In this document: piece after piece, positions 50,107 to 57,757 of the stretch
Layout of the letters: every line of letters starts with the position of its first letter
How positions within the stretch are numbered: the stretch's first letter is position 1
Origin: Bosea sp. Tri-49
GTDB taxonomy: Bacteria > Pseudomonadota > Alphaproteobacteria > Rhizobiales > Beijerinckiaceae
Reading direction: 5' to 3'
NCBI RefSeq assembly: GCF_003952665.1
Contig: NZ_CP017946.1
Span: forward strand, 5,041,001 to 5,105,000
Length of the DNA: 64,000 bases
Made by a program: the position numbers and the translations under genes
The notes under the pieces: model-generated
What the model saw: the letters and a program-made list of their open reading frames with translations, nothing else
Databases searched by the model: none
What the model was told of the DNA's origin: nothing

Positions 50107-51089
50107 TGCAAGCGATCGAGATCACCAAGCCGGGCGGCCCCGAGGTCCTGGCCTTCTGCGAGCGGCCCCTTCCAGTGCTCGGTGCCGGCGACGTGCTGAT
50201 CCGCGTACGGGCGGCCGGGGTGAATCGTCCCGACATCCAGCAGCGGCGCGGCCTCTACCCGCCACCGCCCGGCGCGACCGACCTGCCCGGCCTCGACGTT
50301 TCCGGCGTGGTCGAGGCTGTCGGTGCTGATGTCGCCTGGCCGAAGGTTGGCGATGCCGTCTGTGCGCTCGCCAATGGCGGCGGCTATGCCGAATTCTGCG
50401 CGGTGCCGGCGCTGCAATGCATGCCCTTGCCGGCAGGCTTCTCCTTCGCCCAGGCTGCGGCGCTGCCGGAGGTGTTCTTCACCGCCTGGAACAACGTCAT
50501 CTGGCTCGGCCGGCTGGCCGAGGGCGAGACCTTGTTGGTTCAGGGCGGTACCAGCGGCGTCGGCATGGCCGCGATCCAGATCGCCAAGCAGCTCGGTGCT
50601 GCCCGGGTGATCGCGACCGCCGGCACCGCCGAGAAGCGCGCGGTTTGCCTGGAGATCGGCGCCGATCTCGCCGTCGACTACCGCGCCGACTGGGTGGCGG
50701 AGATCGAGGCGGTTATCGGCAAGGAGAAGGTTGACGTCGTTCTCGACGCGCAGGCCGGCCCCTATACCGAAAAGCAGCTGCAATTGCTGGCGCCCGATGG
50801 CCGCGTCGTACTGATCGCCAGCCATCTCGGCCAGACGGCCGAGGTTAATGTCCGCAACATCGTCCGCCGGCGGTTGACCCTGACCGGCTCGACGCTCCGG
50901 CCGCGCGATGCCGCCTATAAGGGGCGGATCGCTGCCAAACTGGTGGAGAAGGTCTGGCCGCTACTGGTGAGCGGGGCGATCCGCAGTCATATCTGCGCGA
51001 GCTTCGACTGGCGCGACGTCCAGGATGCGCACGCCCTGATGGATGCGGGCGACCAGGTCGGCAAGGTCGTCCTGACCATGCCGGAATAG
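50106..51089 (+). CDS. NAD(P)H:quinone oxidoreductase, zinc-independent MDR family
   Basis: 327-residue medium-chain reductase of the quinone oxidoreductase/PIG3 type. It begins MQAIEITKPGGPEVL and has RVRAAGVNRPDIQQRRGLYPPPPG. The NADPH-binding loop is LLVQGGTSGVGMAAIQIAKQLGA (about residues 140-162), followed by AATAGTAEKR-like ATAGTAEKRAV. No zinc ligands. It may reduce an unsaturated intermediate rather than a quinone. It is coupled to the beta-subunit gene and is likely the last gene of the hydratase operon. Confidence 0.9.
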   Translation: MQAIEITKPGGPEVLAFCERPLPVLGAGDVLIRVRAAGVNRPDIQQRRGLYPPPPGATDLPGLDVSGVVEAVGADVAWPKVGDAVCALANGGGYAEFCAVPALQCMPLPAGFSFAQAAALPEVFFTAWNNVIWLGRLAEGETLLVQGGTSGVGMAAIQIAKQLGAARVIATAGTAEKRAVCLEIGADLAVDYRADWVAEIEAVIGKEKVDVVLDAQAGPYTEKQLQLLAPDGRVVLIASHLGQTAEVNVRNIVRRRLTLTGSTLRPRDAAYKGRIAAKLVEKVWPLLVSGAIRSHICASFDWRDVQDAHALMDAGDQVGKVVLTMPE

Positions 51090-51121
51090 CCGGCGGGTTG
51101 CGCGAATAACTATCGAGTTTG

Positions 51122-51131
51122 GAGAATTCTC
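51122..51131. promoter_or_regulatory. Palindrome upstream of IclR gene
   Basis: GAGAATTCTC, a perfect 10-base palindrome 41 bases before the IclR start codon, in AT-richer sequence. IclR proteins commonly autoregulate through such sites. Confidence 0.4.
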
Positions 51132-51172
51132 ATCTAGAACAGCGGTTCGTGCTCGCTTAGCCGGATCGCAAA

Positions 51173-51976
51173 GTGTTCTCCTTCGCGCCCGTTCAGTCCG
51201 TTCTCAAGGCGCTGCGGCTGCTGACCGAGGTCAATCGCTGCAGTGTCGCGACCGTCGGCGAACTGCATCGCCGTACCGGCATGCCCAAGCCGACGATCGT
51301 GCGCCTGCTCGAGACCCTGATGGAAGCCGGCTATGTCACGCGCGACGAGCGCATGCGCGGCTATCTCGTGACCTCGCAGGTCGCGCATCTGAGCTCGGGC
51401 TTCCACGGCGCGCCGATGGTGATCGAGGCGGCGCGCCCCTGGGCCACAGCGCTGACGCGCCAGATCAAATGGCCCTGCGCCGTCTGCCTGCTCGACTATG
51501 ACGCCGTGGTCGTCCGCTTCTCGACGATTCCGGACAGCCCGATCTCGCCCTTTCATGCGACGCTGGGCTATCGGCTGAACCTTGGCGGCCGGGCACTCGG
51601 GCGCGCCTATCTCGCCTTCTGTCCTGACGAGGAACGCGAGGTGCTGCGCGCCGCGATGCGCACCTCGCCCGAGCCCGAGAACAGCAGCCTCACCGACGAG
51701 GACGTCGAGCGCATGATCGCGCAGGCGCGCTGGCGCGGCTATACCGAGCGCGACCCGGCCGCCGAGCCGAAGAATTCGGCGACGATTGCGGTGCCGATCA
51801 AGCTCGGCGAGCGAGTGCTCGCGACCTTCGGCGTGACCTTCTTCCGTGCGGCGGTCGCCAACCCTGACGACAAGGCGCGGATCATCCATCCGCTGAAGAA
51901 GGCGGCCGCCAACATCGAGGCGCAGCTCGAGGCACTGTCGCAATCCATGGGCGTTGCGTTTCAAGGCGAGAAATAG
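51173..51976 (+). CDS. IclR-family transcriptional regulator
   Basis: 267 residues from GTG 51173. The winged helix is at about residues 8-62 (PVQSVLKALRLLTEVNRCSVATVGELHRRTGMPKPTIVRLLETL in parts). The ligand-binding domain follows, with LGYRLNLGGRALGRAYLAF and SATIAVPIKLGERVLATFGVTF. IclR regulators often control uptake and use of small carboxylic or aromatic acids. It lies between the hydratase operon and the Bug receptor gene; two palindromes (51122-51131 and 52016-52025) flank it as possible operators. Confidence 0.92.
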   Translation: MFSFAPVQSVLKALRLLTEVNRCSVATVGELHRRTGMPKPTIVRLLETLMEAGYVTRDERMRGYLVTSQVAHLSSGFHGAPMVIEAARPWATALTRQIKWPCAVCLLDYDAVVVRFSTIPDSPISPFHATLGYRLNLGGRALGRAYLAFCPDEEREVLRAAMRTSPEPENSSLTDEDVERMIAQARWRGYTERDPAAEPKNSATIAVPIKLGERVLATFGVTFFRAAVANPDDKARIIHPLKKAAANIEAQLEALSQSMGVAFQGEK

Positions 51977-52015
51977 CCGCGCTTTCCCGCGAGCCTGTGA
52001 CGGGCTCGTGCCTAG

Positions 52016-52050
52016 TGTCCGGACAACAGCTTCAAAACATCTTGTCCGGA
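52016..52050. promoter_or_regulatory. Palindrome and inverted repeat before the Bug receptor gene
   Basis: TGTCCGGACA (52016-52025) is a perfect palindrome; its TCCGGACAA half (52018-52026) is repeated in inverse as TTGTCCGGA (52042-52050). The second copy abuts the ribosome site GGAGGA, so binding or RNA pairing here could control the receptor gene. Candidate IclR operator. Confidence 0.5.
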
Positions 52051-52061
52051 GGAAACCTCAG

Positions 52062-53048
52062 ATGATGCGGCCGATCTCACGCCGTCGTTTCATGGCGTCT
52101 CTCGCTGGCGCCAGCGCGCTGGCTACACAGGGGCGGGCCTTCGCCGATACCTGGCCGAGCCGGCCGGTCACCATCGTCGTGCCGTTCCCGGCGGGCGCCT
52201 CGACCGACGTCGTAGCTCGCCTGCTGGCGGAGCGGTTGCGCAGCGAACTCGGCCAGGGCTTCGTCGTCGAGAACAAGACCGGCGCTGGCGGCAACATCGC
52301 GGCGACCGGCGTCGTGCGGGCGGCGGCGGACGGCTACACGCTGCTGTTCTCCTCGTCCGGGCCGCTCGCGACCAACAAGCTGCTCTACAAGACCATGTCC
52401 TTCGATCCACTCACCGACTTTGCGCCGGTCGCACTATTGGGCGACGTCCAGGGCATCGTCAGCGTCCATCCCTCGCTGCCGGTTTCGTCCTTCGCCGAGC
52501 TCGTCGCCTACGGCAAGGCCAATCCCGGCAAGCTGACCTTCGGCAGCCCCGGCTTCGGGCTGATGGGCCATGTCACCGGCGAGCTGATCCAGCGCAAGGC
52601 CGGCTTCCAGATGACGCATGTGCCCTATCGCGGCTCGGCTCCGCTCTCGGCCGATCTGGTCGGAGGCATGGTCAATGTCGCGATCGACTTCATCCCGGCC
52701 TACATCCCGCACGTCAAAAGCGGCGCCATCCGCGCGCTTGCGGTGACCAGCGATCAGCGCGCCCCGCAATTGCCGGAGGTGCCGACCTTGTCCGAGGCCG
52801 GTCTGCCAGGCGTCAGTGCGACGGGCTGGTTCGCGCTGGTCGGCCCGAAAGGGCTGCCCGAGCCGATCGTCGCGCGCATCGCTAAGGTCACGCGGGCCTA
52901 TGTCGAGAGCGCGGAAGGCCGGGAGAAGCTCGCCACGATCGGCGTGCGTTCGCTCAGCGGCGATGCTGCGGCGGTGAAGACGGCGCAGACGCAGGAAATG
53001 GCGAAATGGGCGGATGTGGTCCGCGCCGCGGCGATCTCGCTGGATTGA
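52062..53048 (+). CDS. Tripartite tricarboxylate transporter receptor (Bug family), Tat-type signal
   Basis: 328-residue periplasmic receptor. The twin-arginine signal SRRRFMASLAGASAL is at residues 6-20, with cleavage near AFADTW about residue 28. The mature start WPSRPVTIVVPFPAGASTDVVARLL is diagnostic for Bug/TctC proteins. GKANPGKLTFGSPGFG and VPYRGSAPLSADLVGG are other family elements. No TctA or TctB membrane genes are present here, so, as is usual for Bug proteins, it must use a permease encoded elsewhere or act as a sensor. Context suggests a dicarboxylate related to the hydratase substrate. Confidence 0.92.
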   Translation: MMRPISRRRFMASLAGASALATQGRAFADTWPSRPVTIVVPFPAGASTDVVARLLAERLRSELGQGFVVENKTGAGGNIAATGVVRAAADGYTLLFSSSGPLATNKLLYKTMSFDPLTDFAPVALLGDVQGIVSVHPSLPVSSFAELVAYGKANPGKLTFGSPGFGLMGHVTGELIQRKAGFQMTHVPYRGSAPLSADLVGGMVNVAIDFIPAYIPHVKSGAIRALAVTSDQRAPQLPEVPTLSEAGLPGVSATGWFALVGPKGLPEPIVARIAKVTRAYVESAEGREKLATIGVRSLSGDAAAVKTAQTQEMAKWADVVRAAAISLD

Positions 53049-53067
53049 TCCGAGAGCTACGTAGCAA

Positions 53068-53100
53068 GAGCCTGGCCTGAGGTTCGCCCCGGCCAGGCTC
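53068..53100 (+). terminator. Terminator after Bug receptor gene
   Basis: Perfect 10-bp stem GAGCCTGGCC (53068-53077) with GGCCAGGCTC (53091-53100), 13-base loop, 20 bases after the stop. No T-run follows. Confidence 0.65.
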
Positions 53101-53131
53101 CCGCTCTCCATTCGGCTATCGCTGACAAGCC

Positions 53132-53172
53132 TGACGCGACGAATGTCGCGATTGGGTCGGAAGCAGTCATTG
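53132..53172. repeat. Copy 2 of a short dispersed intergenic repeat
   Basis: Shares GACGAATGTC, TTGGG and AGTCATT/GTCATT in the same spacing with 7042-7081 (about three quarters identity over 40 bases). Lies between the Bug receptor terminator and a small orphan gene, as the first copy lies before another orphan gene. Confidence 0.5.
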
Positions 53173-53222
53173 GCGCAGCTTGCATCAAAGCGATAGCGTA
53201 GCGGCGGAACCGAGGCTTTCAA

Positions 53223-53831
53223 ATGAAGCGAATGGTGCTGCTCGCCCTTGTCGGGCTGCCGTTGTGCACGGTTCCTGCCACCGCTCAATTGACATATCTG
53301 CGTCCAGCAGAGCTTCCACCCCACCTTCGTGTGAACAGCTCAATGGAGCGCGGCTGGCGCTTATTGGATGAGAGGCTCTGCACAGCGGTGACAGATGGTT
53401 GCAATCGGGCTACCCGCACCTGGCCTCCTGATCCAGGTCGATACATAGAGCGGGGATTCTTAATCGCATATCGCCCGCAAACGCAGCCTACCTGGCTCTT
53501 GATATCTCGTGACTCTCCCTCACAGAACAATGGCATGATCGGCACGACAACCGCGATCGATTGCCCAGCACGACATGAATGGGTTTGTGTTGCGGGCTCG
53601 CCACCTCCTCCGGCACCTCTACCTCCCCGCGAAGGGCCGCCGATTGGGCAAGGTTGGCTGGGCCAGACCGAGCTGCACGAGAGCTGGATAGATCTGAACT
53701 TCTGGAGCCGCAGCGTCGGCTGTCACCCACTCGATTATCGATTGTCTACCACACGAATAGGCGACCTCTTGCCGAGAAGGCCTAACTGGAGCGCTTCCCT
53801 CTGCGGCTTAGCGTCAGGGACCGTTCAATGA
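53223..53831 (+). CDS. Small secreted hypothetical protein
   Basis: 202 residues with a clear signal peptide (MKRMVLLALVGLPLCTVPATAQ, shown in parts; cleavage after TAQ about residue 22). The mature part has several cysteines (CTAVTDGC, DCPARHEWVC, GCHPL, LCGL), which could form disulfides in the periplasm, and a proline-rich stretch PPPPAPLPPREGPP near residue 127. No family recognised. Codon use is less GC-biased than the neighbours, suggesting a recent arrival. It stands alone between the Bug receptor gene and the reverse-strand operon. Confidence 0.6.
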   Translation: MKRMVLLALVGLPLCTVPATAQLTYLRPAELPPHLRVNSSMERGWRLLDERLCTAVTDGCNRATRTWPPDPGRYIERGFLIAYRPQTQPTWLLISRDSPSQNNGMIGTTTAIDCPARHEWVCVAGSPPPPAPLPPREGPPIGQGWLGQTELHESWIDLNFWSRSVGCHPLDYRLSTTRIGDLLPRRPNWSASLCGLASGTVQ

Positions 53832-53880
53832 CTGCTCTGGGTTGCGAGCTGACTGTCCGGTCAGGCCTCGGACCTTTTTA

Positions 53881-54813
53881 TCAGGCGGCCGCCTCCAGCC
53901 CCAGCAGCTCCGCCGCATGCCCGCCGGTCAGCCGCTTGATCTCGCCTTCCGTGAACTGCAGGTCGAGCAGATGGCTGACGATCTCGCGATAGCCGTCGAT
54001 CGGGCGCGGCGAGCCGGTGAGGCCGAGGTCGGAGCAGAGCACGGTGTTCTCGACGCCGGCGACCTCGATCACCCGGCGCAGCTCCGGCGGCTCGAACTTC
54101 TTCGACTTGCCCTCGACGAACATGCAGATCGAATGCTCCATCACCGCGCCGAGCGCGACGAGGTCGCGGATTTCCGCATCGCTGCAATTGTTGACCATGT
54201 AGGTCGGGTGGTTGACGAGGAGCTTCCTGACGCCGCGCGCCTTCGCCTCCTCGAACACGGCGAAGAGCTCGGGCGTCGAGAGATGCCCGCCGGCGAGGAT
54301 GATGTCGCCGGCCGCGATCAGGTCGAGGATCAGCTTGACGTCGTCGGTCAGCTTGCCGTCGGCCCCGAACGGCGTCAGCGGGATCGGGTCGAGCATCTTC
54401 TGCGCCGTCTTAGGGAAGGTCTTCACCGCGCCGGAGGCGAGCACGTCGATATGGTTCTTGGCCGAGAGCGTCGGCATCCAGACGATTTTGCCGCCGAGCT
54501 TGATGGCGTGGTCGACCGCATGCGGGTTGAAGCCGCCCGAGGCGTTGTTGAGCGCGATGCCGGAGAACAGCCTGACGCCGGTGTCCGGCACCAGCTTCTC
54601 CAGCAGGATCGAATGGGCGGTGCCGAGGTAGAAATGGTCCTTGTAGACGACGGCGCGGAACTTCGCCGCGGCGGCATCCAGCATCGCTTCGTGATGGTCG
54701 AGGATGCGCGGCATCGCGGCCGGGCCGCTATGGCAATGCAGGTCGACAGCGCCGACCAGGAGGTCGGCGATCTGGCGGCTGCGCGCGTCGGCGTTCTGGG
54801 CGGTTAAGGTCAT
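53881..54813 (-). CDS. DUF6282-like metal-dependent hydrolase (amidohydrolase superfamily)
   Basis: 310 residues from ATG 54813. An HxH metal motif DLHCHSG (His26, His28) is followed by AVVYKDHFYLGT, LNNASGGFNPHAV, LLVNHPTYM and CSDLGLTGSPRP. The last includes the late Asp typical of TIM-barrel amidohydrolases. Sequence and length resemble the DUF6282 group, whose substrates are not established. It is the last of three reverse-strand genes with an HpcH/HpaI aldolase and a cupin, and only 11 bases separate it from the cupin gene. Confidence 0.8.
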   Translation of the reverse strand: MTLTAQNADARSRQIADLLVGAVDLHCHSGPAAMPRILDHHEAMLDAAAAKFRAVVYKDHFYLGTAHSILLEKLVPDTGVRLFSGIALNNASGGFNPHAVDHAIKLGGKIVWMPTLSAKNHIDVLASGAVKTFPKTAQKMLDPIPLTPFGADGKLTDDVKLILDLIAAGDIILAGGHLSTPELFAVFEEAKARGVRKLLVNHPTYMVNNCSDAEIRDLVALGAVMEHSICMFVEGKSKKFEPPELRRVIEVAGVENTVLCSDLGLTGSPRPIDGYREIVSHLLDLQFTEGEIKRLTGGHAAELLGLEAAA

Positions 54814-54824
54814 GTCGCAGGCCC

Positions 54825-55742
54825 TCAGGCGGTTTCGCCGGGCATCGGATAATCCGCGGCGTTGATGACCCAGCCGGGCTTCTGCGAGAAGTCGAGGCGG
54901 GGCGGCGAGAAGATGTCGATCATCTGGTTCAGCCCGGGCAGGACCGAGCGCGAGGTGTGGATCGAGGGCGGCGGGATCACGGTCAGCGACGGCGCCGCCA
55001 TCAATTCGTGCTCGTCCTCGCGCCAGATCCGCATGTCGGGCGTCCACGGCCAGCGGATGTCGTGGATGTAGCCACCATCGATCACCAGCGAACCCTGCTC
55101 GAAATCGTCGTGGTGATGCGGCGAGAGTGCGGTGACGTCGCGCAGGCCGTTTCGCGGGTCGAGTATGTTCACCATCAGCGTGGTGCAGCGGAAGATGCGG
55201 CCGAAGCGGCCTTCGCCGGCGCCGGCATCGAGGCTGTAGGCGCGGATCTTGAAGCCGCCCCGCGGCTCCGGCCAGGGTTCCAGCAGCGCGACATTGGCAT
55301 GGGGCTCAGTATAGGAAGCGGCATTGGAGCAGGAAGCTGCCAGATCGGTCGCGACGCTCGAGAATATCCGGATGACGCGTCCGGCGCCCTTGAGCGTGAT
55401 GCGAGAGGCTCCCGGCGGGACGAAGACGATCGAGCCGCCTGCGACCTCGATCGTCTCGGTCCCGGCGGTGACCGTCGCGCCGAGCTCCTTCTCGGGCAGG
55501 ATCAGGCAGTATTCGTCCGGCTGCGCATCGCGCACCAGCACCGCACCCGGCTTCGCGTCGGAATAGGCGGTGATGAAGTTCTGGCCGCGCGCCAGCCAGG
55601 TGCGCTCGGTCTCGTTCGCCTGCTGCGGCTCCTCAGCATAAAAGCGGGCATAGTCGGCGCCTGCATACGCCTTGACCGGGGCGGCCTTCGCCGCTGCAGG
55701 AGCGGCGAGCTTCGAGCGCGGATCGCTGGAGGGGTAGCTCAC
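54825..55742 (-). CDS. Two-domain cupin protein
   Basis: 305 residues from GTG 55742. The C-terminal cupin has a histidine cluster with a following acidic residue, SPHHHDDFEQGSLVIDGGYIHDIRWPW (split here as residues about 208-235), and a partner PPPSIHTSRSV near 270. The N-terminal half has EVAGGSIVFVPPGASRI, a second, metal-poor cupin-like barrel. This is the pattern of bicupin isomerases and dioxygenases. It lies 13 bases from the aldolase gene stop, in the same operon. Reaction unknown. Confidence 0.75.
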   Translation of the reverse strand: MSYPSSDPRSKLAAPAAAKAAPVKAYAGADYARFYAEEPQQANETERTWLARGQNFITAYSDAKPGAVLVRDAQPDEYCLILPEKELGATVTAGTETIEVAGGSIVFVPPGASRITLKGAGRVIRIFSSVATDLAASCSNAASYTEPHANVALLEPWPEPRGGFKIRAYSLDAGAGEGRFGRIFRCTTLMVNILDPRNGLRDVTALSPHHHDDFEQGSLVIDGGYIHDIRWPWTPDMRIWREDEHELMAAPSLTVIPPPSIHTSRSVLPGLNQMIDIFSPPRLDFSQKPGWVINAADYPMPGETA

Positions 55743-55755
55743 GGGTCCGTATCTC

Positions 55756-56556
55756 CTATCGGGAGCCCGGGTTCTCGACCCGGCTCCTGGCGGTCTGCAT
55801 CTGCGCCAGGGTTTCGCTCGCGGCCTTGCGCAGAAAACCCTGGTCCGAGGAGAGGATGAAGGCGCTGGCGCCGCGCTCGGCGAAAGCGGCGGATTCCTCG
55901 CCATTATCGGTCATCACGCAGACCGGTTTGCCAGCCTTCTTTGCCGCGCTAAGGATCGTATCGACCGCGTCGCGGACCGCAGGTGCATCGCGCGTCGGCG
56001 CGCCGAAGGCGACGGTGAGGTCGCCGCGCCCGATGAAGACGGCGTCGAGCCCCTCGACTGCGAGGATGGCGTCGATCTGGTCCAGCGCCGACGGGTCCTC
56101 GATCATGGCGATCGTCGCGACCGCTGCGTCGGCCGCATCGACGAGGTCCCACATCTTGCTGCCGCCATAGCGGCCGGCGCGCGTGACGCCGGAGAAGCCG
56201 CGCTTGCCGCCGCGATAGCGGCAGGCGGCGACGAGAGCCTCAGCATCCGTGACGGTCGCGACATGCGGGGCGAGGATGCCGACCGCGCCACAATCGAGCG
56301 AGGCCTGGATCGCATCGCTCGTCAGCGTCGGGACGCGCACGACCCCGGCGACGCCGGCCGCCCGCGCCGCCAGCAGCACGAGGTCGGTGGTGCCGCGGTC
56401 GAAGGGCGCATGCTCCTGGTCGACGACGATGAAGTCGAAGCCGCTATTGCCGAGGATCTCGGTGGCGTGCGGGCTCGGCGTCTTGACGAAGCTCCCGGCC
56501 AGGAAGGCGCCGCTGACGAGGCGATGGCGGAAGCTGGTGAGGGCAGGGGGCTGCAT
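55756..56556 (-). CDS. HpcH/HpaI family class II aldolase
   Basis: 266 residues from ATG 56556; the open frame upstream adds a non-homologous leader. Metal-dependent pyruvate-type aldolase: VVDQEHAPFD near residue 45, Glu in MIEDPSALD (about 150), Asp in IGRGDLTVAFG (about 178), and the arginine in SGVTRAGRYGG (about 128). Typical reaction: reversible cleavage of a 4-hydroxy-2-keto acid to pyruvate and an aldehyde. It is the first gene of the three-gene operon with the cupin and the DUF6282-like hydrolase. The specific substrate is not evident. Confidence 0.9.
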   Translation of the reverse strand: MQPPALTSFRHRLVSGAFLAGSFVKTPSPHATEILGNSGFDFIVVDQEHAPFDRGTTDLVLLAARAAGVAGVVRVPTLTSDAIQASLDCGAVGILAPHVATVTDAEALVAACRYRGGKRGFSGVTRAGRYGGSKMWDLVDAADAAVATIAMIEDPSALDQIDAILAVEGLDAVFIGRGDLTVAFGAPTRDAPAVRDAVDTILSAAKKAGKPVCVMTDNGEESAAFAERGASAFILSSDQGFLRKAASETLAQMQTARSRVENPGSR

Positions 56557-56746
56557 GAATATGCCGTACCGATTTCGATGATCGGATGATGGCACTGCCG
56601 CTCTCGGATATGGCCGGAAGTCACCGCGTTTCACATCTCGAAATTAGCGGAGGTGCGCCTGCCCCTGCGGCAGAAAGCCATCAGGATCATCATGGGGTTT
56701 GACGAGGAAACGTCGGATACGAACCCACTCAGAAAGGGCCATCCGA

Positions 56747-57757
56747 ATGAAGACACGCCTGTTGATGATCGCCGGCCTGATGGCCGCCTGCGCCATGCCC
56801 GCTTCCGCCGGCACCCTGGAGACCGTCAGGAACCGTGGCGAGATGATCTGCGGCGTCAGCCCGGGCGTCGCCGGCTTCTCGGTGCCCGACGAGACCGGGC
56901 GCTGGGGCGGCTTCGATGTCGACATCTGCCGGGCCGTGGCAGCCGCCGTCTTCGCCGATGCCAACAAGGTCCGCTATACCCCGCTCAGCCCGAAGGACCG
57001 CTTCGTCAGCCTGCAGAGCGGCGAGATCGACATGCTGTCCCGGCAGGCGACGTGGACACTGTCGCGCGATACCCAGATGGGGCTGCGCTATGTCGGCGTC
57101 GGCTATTATGACGGCCAAGGCTTCATGGTCCGCAAGTCGCTGAACCTCAAATCGGCAAAGGAGCTCAACGGCGCCTCGGTCTGCGTGCCGACCGGCACGA
57201 CCACAGAGCTCAACATCGCCGATTACTTCCGCGCCAACGGCATGAAGTACGAGGGCGTCGCCTTCGAGGCCGGCGATCAGGTCGCCAAGGCTTTCGAGTC
57301 CGGCCGCTGCGACGTCTTCAGCAACGACGTCTCGGCGCTTTCGGCCTATCGGCTGAAGCTGGTCAACCCGACCGAATACGTGATCCTGCCGGAGCTGATC
57401 TCCAAGGAGCCGCTCGGCCCCGTCGTGCGCCAGGGCGACGAGATGTGGACCAGCATCGTACGCTGGTCGCTCTATGCCATGCTCGTCGCCGAGGAACTCG
57501 GCGTCACCAGCGCCAATGCCGAGGAGCAGAAGCGCACCGGCTCGCCGGAAGTGCAGCGCCTGCTCGGCGTCTCCGCGAATCTCGGCGAGTCGATGGGGCT
57601 GAAGCCGGATTGGGCCCTGCAGATCGTCAAGCAGGTCGGCAATTACGGCGAGGTCTATGAGCGCAATGTCGGCTCGGGCTCGAAGCTCGGCATCGAACGC
57701 GGCCTCAACAAGCTCTGGACCAAGGGCGGTCTGCAATACGCGCCGCCGGTGCGCTGA
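56747..57757 (+). CDS. Amino acid ABC transporter substrate-binding protein (AapJ-like)
   Basis: 336-residue periplasmic receptor of the SBP_bac_3 family. Signal peptide with cleavage after PASAG (about residue 22). The mature start TLETVRNRGEMICGVSPGVAGFSVPDETGRWGGFDVDICRAVAAAVF (in parts) is that of general L-amino acid receptors (AapJ/BztA). No permease or ATPase genes are adjacent. Instead its stop shares a base with the start of an Ldh2-family dehydrogenase gene. ATG 56747 is the first that gives a proper signal peptide. Confidence 0.92.
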   Translation: MKTRLLMIAGLMAACAMPASAGTLETVRNRGEMICGVSPGVAGFSVPDETGRWGGFDVDICRAVAAAVFADANKVRYTPLSPKDRFVSLQSGEIDMLSRQATWTLSRDTQMGLRYVGVGYYDGQGFMVRKSLNLKSAKELNGASVCVPTGTTTELNIADYFRANGMKYEGVAFEAGDQVAKAFESGRCDVFSNDVSALSAYRLKLVNPTEYVILPELISKEPLGPVVRQGDEMWTSIVRWSLYAMLVAEELGVTSANAEEQKRTGSPEVQRLLGVSANLGESMGLKPDWALQIVKQVGNYGEVYERNVGSGSKLGIERGLNKLWTKGGLQYAPPVR

